A stretch of 33,809 nucleotides of DNA, from positions 1-33,809 of the forward strand of contig JAAYUS010000230.1 in the NCBI GenBank assembly GCA_012517605.1, in the 5' to 3' direction. Below, piece after piece: positions 1 to 5,833 of this stretch. A model generated the notes under the pieces. The model worked only from the letters and a program-made list of their open reading frames with translations, did not search any database and was not told the DNA's origin. The translations under genes were made by a program, and so were the position numbers. Each line of letters begins with the position of its first letter. Within the stretch, counting starts at the first letter, position 1. This stretch comes from Bacteroidales bacterium (lineage in GTDB: Bacteria > Bacteroidota > Bacteroidia > Bacteroidales > VadinHA17).

Positions 1-150
1 ATCCATTCTTAATGTTGTTTTACCCTGCTCAAGGTCACGGATAAACCGCAATCCAACACCAGCTTTCCCGGCCAATTGTTGTTGAGTCAGATTTAATTGC
101 TTTCTTTTGTTTTTAAGAAAGTCGGACAATGTCATTGGAATATGTTCCAT
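1..150 (-). CDS. HipB/y4mF-like HTH regulator, 5' end only
   Basis: The first 50 residues of a protein that runs off the left edge. It begins at the ATG at 150-148 and reads MEHIPMTLSDFLKNKRKQ, then an XRE-type helix-turn-helix: LNLTQQQLAGKAG followed by the recognition stretch VGLRFIRDLEQGK. The 'AGVGLRFIRDLEQGK' form is characteristic of the HipB-like y4mF family, which normally lies just upstream of a HipA kinase toxin in type II toxin-antitoxin operons. HipA would lie to the left of the window, so the pairing is inferred. The start codon sits 5 bp from the first of four phased operator palindromes, which fits autorepression. It could also be a stand-alone XRE regulator. Confidence 0.8.
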   Translation of the reverse strand, partial: MEHIPMTLSDFLKNKRKQLNLTQQQLAGKAGVGLRFIRDLEQGKTTLRMD

Positions 151-155
151 CTTTT

Positions 156-296
156 TATACCTTATCGGGTATAAAGATAATAATAAATAATATACCTATA
201 CCTTTTCGGGTATAAAAATCAAATAATTAAATATAAATATACCCGATCGGGTATATTTATTATATGGAAGTACATTATTATACCCGATAGGGTCTA
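156..296 (-). promoter_or_regulatory. Four 18-bp operators on an exact 41-bp period
   Basis: Four copies of an 18-bp inverted repeat start at 156, 197, 238 and 279, each exactly 41 bp from the next. The form is TATACC-N6-GGTATA. Site 3 (238-255, TATACCCGATCGGGTATA) is a perfect palindrome. Sites 1 (156-173) and 2 (197-214) keep both 6-bp arms. Site 4 (279-296) has a degenerate right arm. A TATCTTTA -7-like box (minus strand, 179-172) abuts site 1. E. coli HipB binds 18-bp TATCC-N8-GGATA sites, so the length and layout match HipB-type autoregulation. The rest of the gene-free stretch, 297-536, shows only a short palindrome, GGTAGTATTACTACC, at 477-491. Confidence 0.85.
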
Positions 297-536
297 TCGT
301 CAAGAGGGTGGATATTTTTCATCAAGAGAAATGATCTGTACCGGATTAGTAAAATAAATCCCAGCAAGAAGTTATAGATGAAAAATAATTGCCAGAGAGC
401 AAAAGTCAGTTTACAGATTGATGATTTGGAAATTCAGAGCCTAAAATATGGGGTAAATTAAAAATTTAAAAATCCGGGTAGTATTACTACCAATATCGTA
501 ACATTTTCATTAGTGGTACAAAACGTAGTATTAAAT

Positions 537-815
537 TTATTCCTTCATGTGCTTCTTATCTTGTTTCGCTTTTAATTTATTAAATACCTGATCATTCTCC
601 GGGTAATATATAAATACGTCTGACAACTGTGAACTGAAGACGTATGCTATCCGGAATGCCAACTCGAGAGACGGGAAGTATTTCCCATTTTCAATTGCCA
701 CAATAGTCTGGCGTGTAACTCCGGTTCTGTCTGCCAATTCCTGCTGGGTCATTTCGTTGGCAAAAAAACGGAGTCTGCGAATAGTGTTGCTTATTAAAGC
801 CTTCCCGTTATCCAT
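537..815 (-). CDS. XRE-family HTH transcriptional regulator, 92 aa
   Basis: A small DNA-binding protein with a single HTH. The helix-turn-helix is at about residues 20-50 (MTQQELADRTGVTRQTIVAIE), followed by the NGKYFPSLELAFRIAYVF stretch typical of the short YozG/Cro-like regulators. I chose the ATG at 815-813, not the upstream in-frame ATG at 851, because AAAAGGAG lies 6 bp before it and the upstream extension would run into the preceding gene. The stop of the upstream membrane-protein frame ends at 817, one base before this start, so the two form an operon. This pairing of a two-part membrane protein with an XRE regulator is common in bacteria, and the regulator probably controls the pair. 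Its target is unknown. Confidence 0.85.
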   Translation of the reverse strand: MDNGKALISNTIRRLRFFANEMTQQELADRTGVTRQTIVAIENGKYFPSLELAFRIAYVFSSQLSDVFIYYPENDQVFNKLKAKQDKKHMKE

Positions 816-816
816 A

Positions 817-1263
817 TTATACTCCTTTTCTGTAGTAGAAAATCTTTGCAACCTCAGATATAAGACTTGCCAGAAATCCTGATGAGATCAGGGTAAGAAA
901 CATAACAACAGGTTTCATACCCGCTGCAAGAGAACCCATAGCGAGCATAAAGCCAATTATGAAAATCCAATGCGAAATTCTTATTGATTTAAGTTCAATG
1001 AGTTTATCGCGCTCATCAGTTATCTCTTATATATCCTCCCGTGTGATAATCCTGTTTACAATGGCAAATATGATGTTGATCACAATTTGCACAACAATAG
1101 TAACAGGAATCAGAAACAGAAATGATTTCCCCCAGAACTGATAATTGTTCAGTATTTCAAGGTCTGTCTGAATGTAGTTTCTGTAAACATAAAGTGAGTA
1201 AAATACAATCACCAGCACTGAACCGATGATTGATACTACCGATTGTTTCTCCTTGTGTCCCAT
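817..1263 (-). pseudogene. Membrane protein (DUF2178-like) split by an in-frame TAA
   Basis: From the ATG at 1263 the frame encodes 78 residues with two membrane segments (about 11-27 and 48-70), ending ...RIITREDI at a TAA (1029-1027). The same frame then continues without a shift for 69 more residues, EITDERDKLIELKSIRISHW plus two further hydrophobic segments, and stops at 819-817. The conserved 'ITDERDKLIELK' linker and the four-helix layout indicate that one ancestral protein of about 148 aa was cut by a single nonsense codon. A strong GGAGG ribosome site precedes the start. Such proteins usually sit directly upstream of an XRE regulator, as here. It may be a recent pseudogene, a sequencing error or a strain polymorphism. 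Restart at an internal ATG in the second half is possible but unsupported. Confidence 0.75.
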
Positions 1264-1450
1264 ATTATAACCTCCATTTGTCTGAACTTTAAATTAAATG
1301 TATCAATGCTGTCCGGTGAACTATGTTTTGCCCGCAGGAGGGAATATGAAGTTTTGTTAAAAGCATATGTGAAATTATGAATTATTTTCTTGATGAGAAT
1401 CAATAGTTTGCAGTTTAAATAACGTAAGCCTGAAAAGAGACAAACTTTGA

Positions 1451-1711
1451 CAATTCAGATGTGGAAAGACGTACTTATCCATTGGCGGAATCTTTAATGC
1501 CACGGTTTTAGTCCATGGGTGCCTTTTTTCGGAGAAAGAAAATATTTTACTGAAAACTAAAACACCCCGTTCATGGTCTGAAATAAGCAATAAAGAACCC
1601 GTTCCGAAAGGCATGGATTTTAATATGTGGCTTGGCCAGGCACCCGTGCGAAGCTCCAACAGATATCGTTTGCATAGGAACATGCGTCATTCCCGGCACT
1701 ATTGTGTCTGA
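1451..1711 (+). pseudogene. Decayed Gfo/Idh/MocA oxidoreductase fragment
   Basis: A start-less open stretch on the plus strand contains IGGIFNATVLVHG and then PVPKGMDFNMWLGQAPVRSS and NRYRLHRN. This closely resembles the core of secreted Gfo/Idh/MocA dehydrogenases, where 'IGKVY.ARG' precedes 'PVPxGxDxDxWLGPAPxRPxNxNRFHxNW'. The expected ...FWDYGNGDIGNQG continuation is degraded and meets a TGA at 1709-1711. The N-terminal Rossmann domain and C-terminus are absent. It is the interior of a gene that has lost both ends. An overlapping antisense frame (1375-1683, minus) has no recognisable features and is best read as its shadow. Apart from this fragment, 1264-1808 holds only the upstream region of the membrane gene. 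Confidence 0.55.
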
Positions 1712-1808
1712 CCGGTCTACGGCTGGGATGTCCATCTGCCGGAACATTTACAACCATTTAAAATATGGTTTTAAAGCTTAATTAGCTTTTATAGGAGTGG
1801 CTGAATGA

Positions 1809-2891
1809 TTATTTTTTGCTGCTATCTCTGTACTCCTTTATCAATGATTGAAAGACCTCTTTTACTGAAGATATTTTTGTGGCTCTGAAAGCGTTGCTTC
1901 CGGCAAATGCAAATCCATTCTCGAAGTTGCCTTTAAGTGCATTTATCAGTGCAACTATAATGCAATAAGGGCTTTTATCAATATCGCAAGTCTTTATACA
2001 CTTGAACGGGCATTTTTTCGGTTGTTTTTTGCCATCTTTCACCTTTTGTATAAAGCTTGAAAAAATAGCTCTTCCCGGCATCCCTACAGGACTTTTTATT
2101 ATTTCAATATCATTTTCCCGGGCGCCTATGTAAGCCTGTTTAAAACCTGATGAAGCATCACATTCATTTGTTGTTACGAACCGTGTTCCCATCTGCACTC
2201 CGGATGCCCCCAGTTTCATAATTTCGTCGATATCCTGTCCTGTGTAGATGCCACCGGCTGCGATCAGCGGGATCGGCTTATTATATTTTTCCTCAAAATT
2301 TTTCAACTCGACAACTATTTCCGGAACAAGTTTTTCAAGGGAATAATTTTCATCCCCGATTTGTTCCTCTTTAAACCCCAGATGTCCGCCTGCCTTCGGC
2401 CCTTCAACAATAACAGCGTCAGGAAGGTAATCGTAGTTTGCCTTCCATTTTTCGCAAATTATCCTGGCTGCTCTTGCCGATGAGACAATGGGTACGAGCT
2501 TTGTATTGCTGCCTTTTGTTAAAAAGGAAGGCAGATCAAGCGGAAGGCCGGCTCCTGCAATTATCATATCAACCTTCTCGGAGATTGAAGTCTTTATCAT
2601 ATCCACAAAATTTGTCATTGCAACCATGACATTGACTCCAATCACTCCACGTGTTTTTTCTCTTGCTTTGCGTATCTCCGCTTTCAGACCATGAATGCTG
2701 GCTTCAAGGTAGTTCTCGGAAAAATCTCTGTACAGAAGACCAAGCCCTGCACTTGATATGATTCCTGCGCCTCCTTCGTTTGCCACTGCGGCTGCAAGGC
2801 CTGATAAAGAAATACCCACTCCCATTCCCCCCTGTATCACAGGAACAGGAATACTCAGATTGCCTATACTTAGTGCTTTCATTCTTTTCAT
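1809..2891 (-). CDS. Nitronate monooxygenase / FabK-like flavoprotein
   Basis: A 360-aa FMN-dependent TIM-barrel protein of the 2-nitropropane dioxygenase family. It begins with the family opening (IPVPVIQGGMGVGIS, residues 14-28) and has a mid-protein EGPKAGGHLGF (163-173), the phosphate-binding AAGGIYTG (211-218) and GASGVQMGTRFVTTNEC (228-244). The catalytic His of nitronate monooxygenases corresponds to H170. Enoyl-ACP reductase FabK has the same fold, so the substrate is uncertain. The C-terminal extension carries four cysteines, C294, C298, C302 and C310. The start is either 2891 or the second Met at 2882. It is transcribed alone, behind a roughly 135-nt leader closely related to the one in front of the DEAD-box helicase at 21.6 kb. 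Confidence 0.85.
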   Translation of the reverse strand: MKRMKALSIGNLSIPVPVIQGGMGVGISLSGLAAAVANEGGAGIISSAGLGLLYRDFSENYLEASIHGLKAEIRKAREKTRGVIGVNVMVAMTNFVDMIKTSISEKVDMIIAGAGLPLDLPSFLTKGSNTKLVPIVSSARAARIICEKWKANYDYLPDAVIVEGPKAGGHLGFKEEQIGDENYSLEKLVPEIVVELKNFEEKYNKPIPLIAAGGIYTGQDIDEIMKLGASGVQMGTRFVTTNECDASSGFKQAYIGARENDIEIIKSPVGMPGRAIFSSFIQKVKDGKKQPKKCPFKCIKTCDIDKSPYCIIVALINALKGNFENGFAFAGSNAFRATKISSVKEVFQSLIKEYRDSSKK

Positions 2892-2913
2892 ATTGTATTT
2901 TAGAACTTTTTGC

Positions 2914-3034
2914 TGGTGAGGTTCCGGGGGCGATTGGTTTTCTGATCCGGTTGAAGTGTACTTATTAGCAGACTGGACAAAAATGCGTGAAAGCGCTGTC
3001 GGGGAATCACCTTGTTATTAAAGGTGTAAAGATA
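2914..3034 (-). promoter_or_regulatory. Conserved promoter/leader element, copy A
   Basis: This 121-bp stretch upstream of the nitronate-monooxygenase-like gene aligns end to end, with one gap, to 21655-21774 upstream of the DEAD-box helicase (about 70-75% identical by eye). Read on the minus strand it starts with a -7-like TATCTTTA (3034-3027). Next comes an inverted repeat, CACCTT-TAATAAC-AAGGTG (3026-3008), then a conserved TCACGCAT core, then CCAGTCTGC, and it ends with CCGG...CCGG arms around an A-rich loop. Compared with copy B, the inverted repeat has a compensatory T-A for C-G change. No -33 TTG is evident here. It may act as a DNA operator, an RNA leader or both. Confidence 0.65.
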
Positions 3035-3109
3035 AACAAAATATCCTGATTATAAAACTATTAGCGAAAGTTGTTAAAGTAGTCACAGCGGCCGTAATGT
3101 AGTTAATTT

Positions 3110-3132
3110 GCTGGTAATCAGCAGATACCAGC
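3110..3132 (+). promoter_or_regulatory. Hairpin in the region upstream of the Csp gene
   Basis: GCTGGTA (3110-3116) and TACCAGC (3126-3132) form a 7-bp stem with a 9-nt loop. A weaker stem, TGCCT/AGGCA, lies at 3163-3182. Both are in the 250-bp AT-rich stretch before the 63-aa cold-shock gene and could be part of a long 5' leader, as is common for csp mRNAs. Nothing else is recognisable in 3035-3292 except a degenerate TATCTTGTG near the start codon. Confidence 0.35.
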
Positions 3133-3292
3133 AGCCATAATTGAAAAACTGCGACAAATTGCTGCCTTCATCCGCGGAGGCAACAGGCCTTACCCGGAAC
3201 ATATATTTGACGAATATTATTAATTTATTGAAAATAAACTTAATAAACCAATATTAAAGTCTATCTTGTGCCAAATTTTATAAAAACATATT

Positions 3293-3484
3293 ATGAGTAA
3301 AGGAACAGTTAAGTTTTTTAATGAATCAAAAGGATTCGGATTTATCAAGGAAGAGAATACACAGAAAGATTATTTTGTGCATTCATCGGGATTGAAGGAC
3401 AGCATCAGGGAAAATGATGAGGTTACTTTTGATCTGGAAATGGGTAAAAAAGGATTAAATGCAGTAAATGTTAAACTGGCATAG
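3293..3484 (+). CDS. Cold-shock protein (CspA family), 63 aa
   Basis: A single cold-shock domain, the usual full length for a stand-alone Csp. The two RNA-binding motifs are clear: RNP1 KGFGFI (residues 13-18) and an RNP2-like DYFVHSSG (26-33). The opening MSKGTVKFFNESKGF is classic. These proteins bind single-stranded RNA or DNA and act as RNA chaperones. The RNP2 begins with Tyr where Val or Ile is more usual, and the C-terminus is short, as in Bacteroidota members. The gene is monocistronic, ends about 30 bp before a fold-back element, and sits within 1 kb of a second Csp gene. Confidence 0.95.
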   Translation: MSKGTVKFFNESKGFGFIKEENTQKDYFVHSSGLKDSIRENDEVTFDLEMGKKGLNAVNVKLA

Positions 3485-3513
3485 TTTACCGATTAAAACT
3501 ATTTAAACTTTTA

Positions 3514-3634
3514 GAGGTTGTATCAAAAGTTCTTTCAGTGCCTGCGTCAGATTTTGCCCCGGATACTGGGGAACATAGTAAGGAAGCAGGAACAAACGAA
3601 AGAAAATCAGAAATGGCTCTTTTGATACAGCCTC
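3514..3634. repeat. 121-bp fold-back element (MITE-like or bidirectional terminator)
   Basis: Terminal inverted repeats of 16 bp, GAGGTTGTATCAAAAG (3514-3529) and CTTTTGATACAGCCTC (3619-3634), match with one G/T exception. Nested inside are TTCTTTC/GAAAGAA (3530-3536/3598-3604), CCTGC/GCAGG (3541-3545/3586-3590) and CCCC/GGGG (3557-3560/3568-3571). The whole unit can fold into one long hairpin, followed by T6 at 3635-3640. The GAGGnTGTaTCAAAAG ends resemble the ends of IS1182/IS5-type elements, so it may be a non-autonomous element. It lies right after the csp stop and could equally serve as that gene's terminator. I see no clear target-site duplication. Confidence 0.65.
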
Positions 3635-3656
3635 TTTTTTAAAAAATAAAAAAATT

Positions 3657-3818
3657 ATGTTCGAGAAAAAACAAAATGTCTTTAAATCACCTGATCTCTC
3701 AAAGTTGAAGGAGGTTGTTATTGATCACAGGACGAAAATTTATGTTGCAGTTGATGCAGATATAGAGGAAGCAAAAAACAAATACTTATTCAGGATTGCT
3801 TCAAAGAGGATTAAATAA
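3657..3818 (+). CDS. Small conserved-looking protein, 53 aa
   Basis: An ATG-initiated frame of 53 codons encodes MFEKKQNVFKSPDLSKLKEV, a VIDHRTKIYVAVDADIEEA stretch and a basic end, LFRIASKRIK. It has normal codon use for the region, no signal peptide and no membrane segment. I recall similar short proteins with 'FKSPDLSKLxEVVIDHRTKIY' near cold-shock genes in Bacteroidota, but no function that I know of. It lies between two Csp genes and stops 8 bp before the convergent stop of the second. I infer a link to cold-shock or RNA biology only from position. Confidence 0.65.
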   Translation: MFEKKQNVFKSPDLSKLKEVVIDHRTKIYVAVDADIEEAKNKYLFRIASKRIK

Positions 3819-3826
3819 TGATCTTC

Positions 3827-4282
3827 CTATTCTCTGAAAAGTCTGACTTTTAGTGCAGTAAGCCCTTTGGGGCCTCTGCCTGTTTCAAAGATAACAATAT
3901 TGTCCTCCTTTACAGGTTCAAGCAAATTATTGGCGTGTACGAACACCTTCTGATCTGATTCAAGATCCCGTATAAAACCAAAGCCTTTCGATGCATTGTA
4001 AAAAGTAACAATACCCTTTTTTTCAGGATTTTCATCTCTTGCTGGCCTGTTTTTAGCCATATCCAGATCGATGCTTTCAGCAGAAACAGTTGTTTTTTTA
4101 TCGGGATCGGGAGGTGTTGAGCTTATTTTTCCAAATTCATCCACATAAGCTATCATGTCTTCAAAACTGGTTTTTCTTCCTTCAGTTTTTTTCTGTGCCC
4201 GTTTTTTCTCCTTTTCTTTCCTCTTTTTCTCTTTCTTGGTTCTTACTTCTTTTTTGCCCAACGTTTCCTGAGATCTTCCCAT
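3827..4282 (-). CDS. Cold-shock-domain protein with basic N-terminal extension, 151 aa
   Basis: A C-terminal cold-shock domain (about residues 88-151) follows an N-terminal extension. The domain opens KKGIVTFYNASKGFGFIRD, with RNP1 KGFGFI and RNP2 KVFVHANN. The first 40 residues are extremely Lys/Arg/Glu-rich (KKEVRTKKEKKRKEKEKKRA), probably a charged helix that binds RNA or ribosomes. Residues 41-85 form a linker containing MIAYVDEFGKISSTPPDPDKK. This layout recurs in Bacteroidota as a single-gene family of about 150 aa. Its role is presumably RNA chaperoning. A -7 box, TATCTTTG, about 125 bp upstream would give a long 5' leader. It converges on the 53-aa gene. Confidence 0.92.
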   Translation of the reverse strand: MGRSQETLGKKEVRTKKEKKRKEKEKKRAQKKTEGRKTSFEDMIAYVDEFGKISSTPPDPDKKTTVSAESIDLDMAKNRPARDENPEKKGIVTFYNASKGFGFIRDLESDQKVFVHANNLLEPVKEDNIVIFETGRGPKGLTALKVRLFRE

Positions 4283-4407
4283 ATTTTAATTTTGTATTGG
4301 TATTGAATAGTGCAACTGCCAGCAGATAAAAATGTTACATCCAAAGATTGACTAACCGGATGAATGATCAGAATAAATGCTCAGGATCTGTAAGCTGGAT
4401 CTGGCTG

Positions 4408-4442
4408 CAAAGATACCAAAAAATCATTAAAAAACTAAGCAA
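4408..4442 (-). promoter_or_regulatory. Putative promoter of the long Csp gene
   Basis: On the minus strand, TATCTTTG (4415-4408) matches the Bacteroidota -7 consensus TAnnTTTG exactly, and a TTG lies 24 bp further upstream (4442-4440), slightly more than the usual spacing. A transcript from here would carry a leader of about 120 nt. The rest of 4283-4618 is AT-rich with no gene that I can support. Confidence 0.5.
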
Positions 4443-4618
4443 TTAATTCTAAGGCCATTTGCAGGATACTGCTTGTATGTCAGCGGTTCTCTTTAACATG
4501 CACCGGGTAAAGTCCGAAATACATTTTGTAAATTATATCTGGTTAATATCCAGGAGTTTTAGGAAATTAGTATAAAAGTTCATTTTGTTATGTATTGAAC
4601 ATTTTATAGCAAATTCCT

Positions 4619-5407
4619 ATGAGTAATTACTGGTGGTTCTATTTCGTCCTTTCCTGTCTCATCAGCTGGCCTGTCTGGAGTATAGGGAAACTGTTCCTTC
4701 CTGAAAATTTTAGAATCATTACCTCCATTATCGGCGCCTTTGGTCCTTTCGTTGCAGCTATAATTATGCAGAAAAGGGCAGGAGGAGACGGGCTCAGGAG
4801 CTGGTTCAAAACCACTTTCAATTTCAGGATTAAGGTCAAATGGTTTTTGCTTGGAGGAATAATTTTTCCCTTCCTGATTGCCGGCGTACATCATATTATT
4901 TATCTGGGCCTCGGAGGCAAATCAGGCATTTCCCCCGGCCCGGACTGGCTTATTTATTTTGTTTATCTTATATCAACAACGTTGCTGACTGGCGGTAATG
5001 AAGAACCAGGCTGGAGAGGTTATATTACTCCGGTCCTGATGGAACGTTTCCATCCTTTGATCGTATGTGTCATTGTCGGTATTGGATGGGCTGTATGGCA
5101 TCTCCCTATGTATTTTTTTGAAGGCTGGGGAGGCAATAACCAGCCTTTTTTATGGCTGCTGATATATTGTATCCCATTATCAGTGATCCTGACCTGGCTC
5201 TACTACAGTTCCCGTAAAAGCATTATTCCCGTCATGCTTCTTCATGCAGGAACAAATGTCGTTTTCAGATACTTCCCGATGGAAACAAAGGTCCTTGTCA
5301 ACGTTGCTGATGAATTCACTGTTATTAAAACGATATGTTACTTCTTTTTTGCAATTATTCTGATAGTAATTACAAAAGGATCAATTGGATATAGAAGAAA
5401 TGTTTAA
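4619..5407 (+). CDS. CPBP family intramembrane metalloprotease, 262 aa
   Basis: A multi-spanning membrane protein with the three CPBP (Abi/CAAX-protease-like) motifs. Motif 1 is NEEPGWRGY (E128, E129, R133), motif 2 is WAVWHLPMYF (H161) and motif 3 is LLHAGTNV (H209, N212). The glutamates and histidines form the proposed active site within the membrane. There are about seven to eight hydrophobic segments. Members cleave prenylated or other membrane substrates in eukaryotes and are linked to bacteriocin immunity in some bacteria. The substrate here cannot be inferred. It stands alone, with a fragment of an unrelated gene directly downstream. Confidence 0.9.
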   Translation: MSNYWWFYFVLSCLISWPVWSIGKLFLPENFRIITSIIGAFGPFVAAIIMQKRAGGDGLRSWFKTTFNFRIKVKWFLLGGIIFPFLIAGVHHIIYLGLGGKSGISPGPDWLIYFVYLISTTLLTGGNEEPGWRGYITPVLMERFHPLIVCVIVGIGWAVWHLPMYFFEGWGGNNQPFLWLLIYCIPLSVILTWLYYSSRKSIIPVMLLHAGTNVVFRYFPMETKVLVNVADEFTVIKTICYFFFAIILIVITKGSIGYRRNV

Positions 5408-5442
5408 GGGGAAATTTAATATTCAAATGATGCCCCGTTTAA

Positions 5443-5718
5443 TATGGAAGGCTTAACGGATGCACGGTTATTGCTGCTTTTAAAGGAGACAGAGCATATT
5501 TCGGAGGTAATGATGACTATATCAATCCTGACAGCTATTATTGGGTTGAACGTGGAGACTCATCCAAATACGGAGTTATTTGGATCGGAACACCCGATAA
5601 CCCGCAGCAGGGAGTTAATGAAAAGGGACTGGCATACGATATGAACGGATTGCCGGCATTTGACGTGAATCCTCATTCTGAAAGAACCCCTTCGGACGGT
5701 CAGTATTATCACAATTAA
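5443..5718 (+). pseudogene. N-terminal fragment of a Cys-nucleophile Ntn-hydrolase
   Basis: A start-less open stretch encodes CTVIAAFKGDRAYFGGNDDY, then INPDSYYWVERGDSSKYG, WIGTPDNPQQGVNEKGLAYD and a PAFDVNPHSERTP segment before a TAA at 5716-5718. Mature linear-amide C-N hydrolases (choloylglycine-hydrolase or acyltransferase-like) start with a catalytic Cys followed by 'T..A....F.GNxDD'. They also carry 'GVNEKGLAYD', so the family is recognisable. The signal peptide and start codon are missing (a stop at 5440-5442 lies just upstream), as are roughly the last two thirds. Another frame across this interval (ATG at 5444) gives a 66-aa product without features, and I treat it as spurious. Confidence 0.6.
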
Positions 5719-5788
5719 ATGATGCAGATGGCTGCTTAATTCATGCGATTGAAAATTTAAATTTTCATTTTAATTTGCCAGACTTTTG

Positions 5789-5796
5789 TAACTTTG
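5789..5796 (+). promoter_or_regulatory. Putative -7 box for the helicase gene
   Basis: TAACTTTG matches TAnnTTTG and lies 37 bp before the helicase start codon. No good TTG is found at the expected -33 distance, so this is only a candidate. Confidence 0.4.
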
Positions 5797-5833
5797 AGTC
5801 TGATATCTCGCTGCTGGTAAAAGATTTTTAAAC

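Noticed and set aside
1375-1683. 102-aa minus-strand reading frame
   Set aside because: It lies opposite a recognisable Gfo/Idh/MocA fragment on the plus strand, has no motif or ribosome site, and looks like its shadow.
5444-5644. 66-aa frame starting at ATG 5444
   Set aside because: The conserved Ntn-hydrolase residues are in another frame across the same bases.
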